Positions 7,960 to 13,466 of a stretch of DNA of 21,971 bases are shown piece by piece. The stretch covers positions 1 to 21,971 of IMG/VR virus record IMGVR_UViG_3300032242_001849; one strand, given 5' to 3'. The DNA comes from a virus. Position 1 is the stretch's first letter. Each line of letters starts with the position of its first letter. The translations under genes and the position numbers were made by a program. The notes beneath the pieces were generated by a model. That model was not told where the DNA came from, searched no databases, and saw only the letters and a list, made by a program, of their open reading frames with translations.

Positions 7960-8253
7960 ATGAGCACCATGCCACCGGAGGACGTCAGCCACCGCGAGAT
8001 CTGGATCGCGCTCACCGACCTGACCGGGAAGATCAACAACATCCACAGCCTGCTGATCGAACGCAAAGAAGACCAGGACCGCACACGCAAGGACGTTGAT
8101 GGCCTGTTTGATCGGGTCCGGCGGGTTGAGGCCCGCCTGGCCCAGGTGGTCATCCTGGGCGTGGTCTTGGCGATTCTGACCCAGGCATTCAGCCAGGCCG
8201 TGCAGCTCAGACTGCTGGTGCCGACCATTGAACGTCAGCAGGTGAAGCCATGA
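7960..8253 (+). CDS. Coiled-coil, single-TM protein (holin or spanin-like candidate)
   Basis: This 97-residue protein has a predicted coiled coil (about residues 12-60, with KINNIHSLLIERKEDQDR and VDGLFDRVRRVEARL). One membrane helix follows (residues 61-82, VVILGVVLAILTQAFSQAV), then a short tail. The arrangement is like XhlA-type phage membrane proteins and several accessory holins, where the coil faces the cytoplasm. GAGGA at 7946-7950 lies nine bases before the ATG. It overlaps the following small gene by four bases. It could equally be a structural membrane protein; no enzyme motif is visible. Separation from the lysin gene near 17700 means the lysis genes, if this is one, are split. Confidence 0.6.
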   Translation: MSTMPPEDVSHREIWIALTDLTGKINNIHSLLIERKEDQDRTRKDVDGLFDRVRRVEARLAQVVILGVVLAILTQAFSQAVQLRLLVPTIERQQVKP

Positions 8254-8462
8254 ACTGGTTCACCGCCGTTCTAATCGCCGGTTACATCGGCGTGTGTGAG
8301 GCCCGGGTGCCATCGCCGTATCAGGCCTGTGAGAGCCGCTGGAACTGGGCGCTAGGCGTGCTGGTGCCCTCGCCTATCCAGGGCGCCGGGCGGCTCATTG
8401 CCGGCCAGCTGCGCCGCCGCAGGGAGCCTGACATCAACCCCGACAACGATCAGCAGCCATGA
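8250..8462 (+). CDS. Small hypothetical protein with hydrophobic N-terminus
   Basis: The 70-residue product begins MNWFTAVLIAGYIGVCEARV, a hydrophobic segment that could be a membrane anchor or signal peptide. A Cys occurs at residue 16, but the residue before it is Val, which does not fit a lipobox. The middle (WNWALGVLVPSPIQGAGRLIAG) is weakly hydrophobic, and the end is basic then polar (LRRRREPDINPD). It overlaps both neighbours by ATGA junctions, which supports expression. Position next to the coiled-coil/TM protein suggests a membrane role, perhaps with it; this is inference. Confidence 0.6.
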   Translation: MNWFTAVLIAGYIGVCEARVPSPYQACESRWNWALGVLVPSPIQGAGRLIAGQLRRRREPDINPDNDQQP

Positions 8463-8878
8463 CCGCAAGCAAGAGCGAAACGATCCTGGCCCGCATCGCA
8501 ACGGTGCTGGGCCCCACCGCTGGCATCAGCTCAAGGGTGTTCCGCGATCGCTGGGAAGCGTTGGCACGCAACGAGCTCCCGGCCCTGGTGATCGAGCCGC
8601 AAAGCGAGAACGATGACATCCTCACCACCACCGAAACGATCACCACGACGCTGGCGGTGAACGTTGACATCCTGATCAGCGGCGCCCCGCTCAGCACGTT
8701 GGCCGATCCCATCAGGGTGTCGCTGCATTCGCTGCTGCTGGCTGATACAACTCTGCGCGGCCTGGTGATCAGCATCTATCCAACCGGCCGCCAATGGGAC
8801 GCGCAGAGCGGCGAGATTGGAGTGTTGAGGTGTTCCTACGCTGTCAGGTACAGGACCAGCATTGGGAGCCTGACTTGA
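8459..8878 (+). CDS. Tail terminator protein (gpU-like)
   Basis: At 139 residues this matches the size of lambda gpU-type tail terminators, which cap the finished tail tube and join it to the head. The alpha/beta layout fits: an N-terminal helix (KSETILARIATVLG), then SRVFRDRWEALARNELPALVIEPQSEND, a strand pair (TTTLAVNVDILISG), a helix (RVSLHSLLLADTTL) and a last strand pair ending CSYAVRYRTS. The phrase R..R..LAR.ELPALVI.P is common to this group. It lies one small frame upstream of the tail tube gene, the expected neighbour. In most phages it would sit right after the head-tail joining gene; here about 3 kb of fibre genes separate them. Confidence 0.75.
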   Translation: MTASKSETILARIATVLGPTAGISSRVFRDRWEALARNELPALVIEPQSENDDILTTTETITTTLAVNVDILISGAPLSTLADPIRVSLHSLLLADTTLRGLVISIYPTGRQWDAQSGEIGVLRCSYAVRYRTSIGSLT

Positions 8879-9063
8879 GCATCCTTCCTCCCCTCCCCGA
8901 TCAGCCCGGCGCCTACCTGCTGGTAGACGACGACTGGATCCTCGACCACCGCACCGAACTTCCCGCCCTTCCTGATCTGAACCATGGCACTGACGAGACG
9001 GCAGCTGTTGATGGTGGCCCTGGAGGCGACCTACGGGACCAGTGCGACCCCGACGGGCACTGA
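8875..9063 (+). CDS. Possible small TTG-start frame before the tail tube gene
   Basis: A TTG at 8875 overlaps the tail terminator stop (TTGA) and opens a 62-residue frame. The first 36 residues (SILPPLPDQPGAYLLVDDDW, then ILDHRTELPALPDLN) read like real protein and fill the 105-base gap before the tail tube gene. The rest (GTDETAAVDGGPGGDLRDQ) is the shadow of the tube gene in another frame. Either the gene is real and overlaps the tube gene by 80 bases, or it is a decayed remnant or a leader. Evidence is composition and junction style only. Confidence 0.35.
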   Translation: MSILPPLPDQPGAYLLVDDDWILDHRTELPALPDLNHGTDETAAVDGGPGGDLRDQCDPDGH

Positions 9064-9922
9064 TGCCCTGCTGGTGCTTGATCCCAAGCTGACGCCGCTG
9101 GATGCCCAGGTGATCGAACGCGCCATCATCGATCCGGCGTTTGGCCGGGTGCGCTCGCGGATCCTGGCGCAACGCAAGCTGGGGCTGGCGTTTGGTGTTG
9201 AGGCCACCGGCAGCGGCACCGCCGGCACCGCGCCGAAGTTTGGCCCGCTGCTGCAGGCTTGCGGCCTGAGCCTGGCCACCGTGGCCAGCACAAGCAACAC
9301 CTACAGCCCTGCCACCCCGGCCACCGATTCGGTGACGCTGAATCACAACTGGGATGGCAACAAGCATGAGGGCGTCGGCACCCGTGGCACGTTTGAGCTG
9401 GCGATGACGGCCGGCGAAATCCCCCGGTTCAATTTCACCATGACCGGGATTTACGGCAACGGCCCGACTGATGTGGCGTTCCCAACCCCGACCTACACCA
9501 ACCAGGCGCAGCCGCTCGATGTAAGCGCCAGCAACACCACCAGCGTGAGCGTGGCTGGCCTGTCGGCTTGCATGGCTGAGTTCAGCCTGAACTGCAACAA
9601 CACCATCGAGTTCTTTGATCACGCTGGCTGCACCAAGCAAGCCAGGATCACCGATCGCATGGTGGAGGGCAGCATCACGATCGAGCGGCCGGACCTGCTG
9701 AGCACGAAGGACTTCTACGCCCAGGCCATTGCCGGCACCACCGGCTCGATCAGCTTCACGCACGGCACCACCGCCGGCAATCGCATCGTGGTGACCATCT
9801 CGACCGCCAACTTCGGCCCGCCTGAGGTGGCTGACCTGCGCGGCATCGCTGGCCTGAAGATCCCCTTCGTGGCCCTGCACACCGCCGGCAGCTCCAACGA
9901 GTTCTCACTCGCCTTCACCTGA
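8984..9922 (+). CDS. Major tail tube protein
   Basis: The 312-residue protein builds the hexameric rings of the tail tube. It opens with LTRRQLLMVALEATYGTSAT, the usual start of this family, in which an ATYG(T/V) turn follows the first helix. It continues with repeated beta sheets (KLGLAFGVEATGSGTAG, FGPLLQACGLS, GTFELAMTAGEIPRFNFTMTG). Its end, FVALHTAGSSNEFSLAFT, is a typical last strand. Length and position between terminator and assembly chaperones fit. No Shine-Dalgarno sequence is seen before the ATG. A perfect 8-bp hairpin overlaps its stop codon, which is consistent with a highly expressed gene protected or attenuated at its 3' end. Confidence 0.88.
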   Translation: MALTRRQLLMVALEATYGTSATPTGTDALLVLDPKLTPLDAQVIERAIIDPAFGRVRSRILAQRKLGLAFGVEATGSGTAGTAPKFGPLLQACGLSLATVASTSNTYSPATPATDSVTLNHNWDGNKHEGVGTRGTFELAMTAGEIPRFNFTMTGIYGNGPTDVAFPTPTYTNQAQPLDVSASNTTSVSVAGLSACMAEFSLNCNNTIEFFDHAGCTKQARITDRMVEGSITIERPDLLSTKDFYAQAIAGTTGSISFTHGTTAGNRIVVTISTANFGPPEVADLRGIAGLKIPFVALHTAGSSNEFSLAFT

Positions 9923-9937
9923 GCCGCCAGGCTCAGG
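9918..9937 (+). terminator. GC hairpin at the end of the tail tube gene
   Basis: CCTGAGCC at 9918-9925 and GGCTCAGG at 9930-9937 form a perfect 8-bp stem with a GCCA loop, followed by CTTTCG. The TGA stop of the tube gene is inside the 5' arm. The weak T run argues for partial termination or RNA stabilisation. Confidence 0.6.
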
Positions 9938-9968
9938 CTTTCGACTCTGAACCACTCACCGCAACCCC

Positions 9969-10364
9969 ATGGGCTTCAAGATCAGCAGCGCGACCAGTTA
10001 TCCCTGGCCTGTTGCCGGGGAGCTGGCGGGAATCCGTTACAGCTTCACCGCTGACTTTGCTTTTCTGGACCAGGAGCGGATTGATTACTTGCTGGTGGCA
10101 TCAGCCAAGCGAGAAGCGCTTTTGAGGCGTGGCGAGGATGACCCGGCGCTAGAGGACGTAAACCATCGCTCCATTGCCGCTGAGGTGCTGGTTGGATGGT
10201 CTGGCGTGACCGATGGCGAGGGCGAACCCATCGACTTCACCGCTGCATCCATGGCCAAGTTCCTTCGGATTCAGGGCGTAGCAGCGGCCATTGTGAAGGC
10301 CTGGGGCGAAAGCCTTGAGGGAGGCCGCAAGGGAAACTCCAAGGCGCCGCGCGGCATTGGCTGA
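9969..10364 (+). CDS. Tail assembly chaperone, G-like (zero-frame product)
   Basis: The 131-residue product is the upstream part of the paired tail assembly chaperones that coat the tape measure before the tube polymerises, as lambda gpG does. Recognition rests on position (between tube and tape measure) and on the all-helical C-terminal half (SIAAEVLVGWSGVTDGEGEP, FTAASMAKFLRIQGVAAAIV). The phrase VLVGWSGV.D..G.P..FT is common in this family. It also rests on the -1 frameshift site near its 3' end. Translation in the zero frame stops at 10364 after KGNSKAPRGIG. A minority of ribosomes should shift at 10331-10337 and make the longer GT form. Confidence 0.82.
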   Translation: MGFKISSATSYPWPVAGELAGIRYSFTADFAFLDQERIDYLLVASAKREALLRRGEDDPALEDVNHRSIAAEVLVGWSGVTDGEGEPIDFTAASMAKFLRIQGVAAAIVKAWGESLEGGRKGNSKAPRGIG

Positions 10365-10371
10365 GCGGCGC
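10331..10371 (+). promoter_or_regulatory. Programmed -1 ribosomal frameshift site
   Basis: GGGAAAC at 10331-10337 is read in the zero frame as G GGA AAC, the canonical X XXY YYZ slippery heptamer and one base different from lambda's GGGAAAG. Six bases later, GCGCCGC (10344-10350) can pair perfectly with GCGGCGC (10365-10371), giving a seven-pair all-GC stem with a 14-base loop that contains the zero-frame stop. The downstream -1 frame is open to 10657. Confidence 0.88.
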
Positions 10372-10657
10372 TGGGGACACCGATGATCTGCAAGAGTCGG
10401 CAGCAGCGTGGGGCCTTGAGCTGCCGCAGGAGCTGACCGAGCCCGAGCACTTTCAGGTGTGGCCTGCAAATTGGCCGGCCGTAGACCTGTTTATCCGCTG
10501 CCAGACCCAATGGCGCGTCAGCATCAACGGCCGGGCTGGTTTGGACTATGGCGCTTTGCTGGCAATGGGTAGCCTGTTCTTAGTGGAAAACCTGAGCCAG
10601 GTCGTGGAAGACGTGCAGGTGATCGAGGCCGAGATTTTGAGCCAGGGGGCGGACTGA
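10337..10657 (+). CDS. T extension of the tail assembly chaperone (DUF1799-like), made by -1 frameshift
   Basis: This frame has no good start of its own: the first start-like codon is a GTG at 10457, well inside the conserved region and without a ribosome site. Read through the slip site, it adds 106 residues to the first 123 of the G product, giving a 229-residue GT protein. The added part starts LQGAARHWLSGAGDTDDLQE and continues with WGLELPQEL, VWPANWPAVDLFI, CQTQWRVSINGRAGLDYGAL and EDVQVIEAE. This is the pattern of the DUF1799 family encoded between chaperone G and the tape measure in many phages: WP.NW.A...F....TQWR....G..GLDY. The T part recruits the tape measure or tube subunits. Its stop overlaps the tape measure start (TGATG). 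Confidence 0.85.
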   Translation, partial: LQGAARHWLSGAGDTDDLQESAAAWGLELPQELTEPEHFQVWPANWPAVDLFIRCQTQWRVSINGRAGLDYGALLAMGSLFLVENLSQVVEDVQVIEAEILSQGAD

Positions 10658-13005
10658 TGGCCGCAAACATGGACGCGTTGCTAAAGGTTGTCGCTCAGGT
10701 CACTGGGATCGAGCAGGTGAGCCAGCTTGGAAGCACGTTCAAATCGGTGGAAGGCGCGGCAAAAGGACTGACTTCTAGTACTGGTCTGCTTGGCGGTGCG
10801 CTAGGCGCGCTGGCTCCTGTGGTCACCGTGGGAGGGCTGGTGGCCTTGGTGGGCAAGACCGTTGATGCTGGCAAGCAAATGTATGAATTCAGCCAGCAAA
10901 CCGGGGTAAGCGTGGAGATGCTTGGAAAGTTCAAGAAAGCCGCTGGCGTCACCGGCGTTGACATGGACACCGTCGCTGGGGCCTTTGTGAAGCTCGGCCG
11001 GTCTATGTACCTGGCGGCCAGTCAGTCGGGGTTTGCTGGCAAGACAAAAGAGGAGATTGACCAGGCCGTAGAAACGGTAAAAGATGGCGAGCGGCGTCAA
11101 ACAGACATTTTAAAAGAACAGGCGGATCGGCGTATTTCCGTATTGGAACGCGAAACAAATAAACGCATGAAAGAAATTAACAAGCGCTACAGAGAGGAAG
11201 AGCGGATCCTTAATGACACTTTTGATGATGTGCGCGACAAAGAAGACCAGGCGGCTGAAGAAGAAACAAGCCGTTTAACGAAGCAAATTAGCAGACGCTA
11301 TGAAAAAATCAAAAAAGCTGTTAACGATGACGCTCAATTAAATGAACAAGGTAAAGCCATTGCTCTGCAGAATCTTCAAGACAAAGAAGAAAAAGAGCTT
11401 AGCGTTATCCGCAAGGCCGCAGCGCAAAAGTCTAAAGAACGTCATCGAGCAATTAGGGACGATCTGCAGATAAATTCGGACGCACTCAGCGACGCAAAAG
11501 ATAAAGAGGAAACTGCCCTCAAGCAGCGCCTAGAAAACGAAAAACAAGCAATCAAAAAAGCTACGGATTTCAGGGTTGAACAACTTAAAAAATCTACTGA
11601 AGCTGCAACAAAAGAACTGAAAAAAAACCCGGCAGCCGATGAGCTGGGTCAGGAAATGGAAGATTTAGGCCTCAGCGGAAAAAAGGCGTCAAAAGCATTC
11701 CAAGAGCTTGGAATTAGCATTAAAAATTCTGACGGTAGCCTTCGCGATAAGGGCGAAGTAATGCTGGAACTAGCAACAAAGTTGGGAAGCATGGCAGACA
11801 AGACGCGCGCAAGCGGCTTGGCAATGGATATCCTTGGCAAAAGCGGATACAAAATGCTCCCCGTTTTTGCTTTGGGTGGCGCTGCGATTCAAGGCTTTAC
11901 AAGCAAAATGACAACGCTAACCGCTGGCGAGCTGAAGAAATACAGCATTCAGCTGACTGTGCTTTCTGGCAAAATTGCTGGCATTGGGGTTGACCTGACC
12001 AAGGCACTGCTTCCGGCGCTTACCACAATTGCATCTGGAATTGGCAAGGTCGTTGAATTTTTCATGAAAATGCCCGAACCTATCCAAAAGGTTGCGCTGA
12101 TTGCTGCAACGTTTGCAGTAGGAATTACCGCCGCCGCCGCTGCCTTGGCGCCGTTTGCCGTCTTGCTTGGATCGCTTGCTGGGACAGGTGCGCTGACAGC
12201 CATCACCACTGGGCTTGGTGGCATCCTTGCTTTGATTCTTTCATGGCCTGTGGCATTGGTGGTTGCCGGAGCTGCCATTTTCCTGTTCCGCGATCAAATC
12301 TACGGCGTTGTTGATGGCATTAACAAGTCCATCCAAAACACCGTTAAGACAATTGTTGACCTGGTAATTTTTGATCTGCAATTGCTGGGTAAGACCATTT
12401 ACGACGCTGTAGACGGCATTAACAAAGGGATCCGGAACGCCCTTGAATCAACGTGGAAATGGGTAATTGGTTTAATGGGACAAATTGGCGCATCATTGGC
12501 AGCGCCGTTTGAGGCTGCCGCCAATGGCATCAGACAGGTGTTGCGGAATGTGGTCAGCTATGGCGCCAACGTCATCAACGGATTCCTGGGCGCGGTGAAT
12601 CAAATGATCGCTGCAGTCAACAGGGTGGCCGGGCAACTGCGCCTTCCCCAGTTGCCCCTGTTCGGTCTGGTTCCAACGCCGCAATTCGCCACCGGCGCCT
12701 ATGTGACTGGCGCCACAACGGCCACGGTGGGCGAAGCCGGGCCTGAGTATGTGATCCCAGCGGCGCGCATGGGCGCTGCTTCCAAGGCGTTCCTGCAAGG
12801 TGCCAGGGGCATTGATGTGGTGAACGGCGCGGGCGGTTCGGGTGCCCCCACCATCAACATCACCACCGGCCAGGTGGTGCAGATGCCTGATGGCAGCCAA
12901 TGGGTCAGCATGGCTGACCTCGAGCAGGCCATGCGCGCCACCGCTGCTGGTGTCTTGGGTCAGCTGCGCACCCCAGCCGGCCGGGTTGCTCTGGGAGGTG
13001 CCTGA
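10657..13005 (+). CDS. Tape measure protein
   Basis: The 782-residue protein sets tail length and probably reaches the host membrane. It starts with a helical region (VVAQVTGIEQVSQLGSTFKS) and the usual tape-measure block TGVSVEMLGKFKKAAGVTGV (residues about 80-105), with a matching block FQELGISIKNSDGSLRDKG near residue 350. Between them, residues about 129-325 form a long, highly charged coiled coil. Hydrophobic membrane-like helices occupy residues about 475-550 (LIAATFAVGITAAAAAL, AITTGLGGILALILSWPVAL). The end has the typical tail phrase ATVGEAGPEYVIPAARMG. Two related segments, VDGINKSIQN and VDGINKGIRN, lie 33 residues apart. The stretch from about 11090 to 12460 is poorer in G+C than the ends of the gene (22 of 60 at 11341 against 42 of 60 at 10801). 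Confidence 0.92.
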   Translation: MAANMDALLKVVAQVTGIEQVSQLGSTFKSVEGAAKGLTSSTGLLGGALGALAPVVTVGGLVALVGKTVDAGKQMYEFSQQTGVSVEMLGKFKKAAGVTGVDMDTVAGAFVKLGRSMYLAASQSGFAGKTKEEIDQAVETVKDGERRQTDILKEQADRRISVLERETNKRMKEINKRYREEERILNDTFDDVRDKEDQAAEEETSRLTKQISRRYEKIKKAVNDDAQLNEQGKAIALQNLQDKEEKELSVIRKAAAQKSKERHRAIRDDLQINSDALSDAKDKEETALKQRLENEKQAIKKATDFRVEQLKKSTEAATKELKKNPAADELGQEMEDLGLSGKKASKAFQELGISIKNSDGSLRDKGEVMLELATKLGSMADKTRASGLAMDILGKSGYKMLPVFALGGAAIQGFTSKMTTLTAGELKKYSIQLTVLSGKIAGIGVDLTKALLPALTTIASGIGKVVEFFMKMPEPIQKVALIAATFAVGITAAAAALAPFAVLLGSLAGTGALTAITTGLGGILALILSWPVALVVAGAAIFLFRDQIYGVVDGINKSIQNTVKTIVDLVIFDLQLLGKTIYDAVDGINKGIRNALESTWKWVIGLMGQIGASLAAPFEAAANGIRQVLRNVVSYGANVINGFLGAVNQMIAAVNRVAGQLRLPQLPLFGLVPTPQFATGAYVTGATTATVGEAGPEYVIPAARMGAASKAFLQGARGIDVVNGAGGSGAPTINITTGQVVQMPDGSQWVSMADLEQAMRATAAGVLGQLRTPAGRVALGGA

Positions 13006-13466
13006 TGATCCGGGGACAGGCGGCGTTCGTGGCGATCGGCGACGGCTTTGGCGCCACGTTTGCGCGGTGGCAATCGTACTGGGTTGATGCCGTGGTGTCG
13101 TGGGACAGCCAGCAATGGAGCTACCAACAGCTTGACTGGGCAGGCCTCGCCAGCGGCCAGGCTGTGGGCGATCAGGCGACGCTGACCCTGCCAGCGGTGC
13201 CATCGGTGCAGGCCATGACTGAGCAGGCTCTGGCAGGCCCGTGGGTGGCCACCCTGCGCGTGATCCAGTTCGATGAATCCACCGCCGGCAGCGGCACACC
13301 AGCCAGCTACATCCTGGCCGCCAGCTGCGTTGGTGAGGTGATTGGCGCCAGCGCAAGCCTGACCCAGATCACCTGGAAGCTCGGCTCGGCGTTGTCGCCG
13401 GTTGGTGCGCAATTCCCGCCGCGCACGGCGATCTCGCCGCTGATTGGGGTGCCCTGCCGGCTATGA
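13005..13466 (+). CDS. Minor tail protein, distal tail region
   Basis: This 153-residue beta-rich protein lies between the tape measure and the hub/tip gene, the position of distal-tail or hub-adaptor proteins (lambda M/L, Dit analogues). Visible features are a Trp-rich N-terminal half (FARWQSYWVDAVVSWDSQQW, SYQQLDW), a strand pair (ATLTLPAVPSVQ, PWVATLRVIQFDES) and a C-terminal phrase FPPRTAISPLIGVPCRL. That last phrase resembles the ends of phage minor tail proteins in which the last strands bind the hub. No catalytic motif is seen. It overlaps the tape measure stop by one base and the hub gene by four. The specific role is inferred from order only. Confidence 0.65.
   Translation: MIRGQAAFVAIGDGFGATFARWQSYWVDAVVSWDSQQWSYQQLDWAGLASGQAVGDQATLTLPAVPSVQAMTEQALAGPWVATLRVIQFDESTAGSGTPASYILAASCVGEVIGASASLTQITWKLGSALSPVGAQFPPRTAISPLIGVPCRL

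Noticed and set aside
8250-8300. Lipoprotein signal in the 70-residue protein
   Set aside because: The residue before the Cys is Val, which does not fit the lipobox, and no basic N-terminus is present.
8531-9880. Long minus-strand open frame (449 codons) beneath tail terminator and tube genes
   Set aside because: Same effect of third-position GC bias; no recognisable domain and no plausible junctions.
10457-10657. GTG at 10457 as the true start of an independent T gene
   Set aside because: Conserved T-like residues lie upstream of it in the same frame and there is no ribosome site; the frameshift explains expression better.
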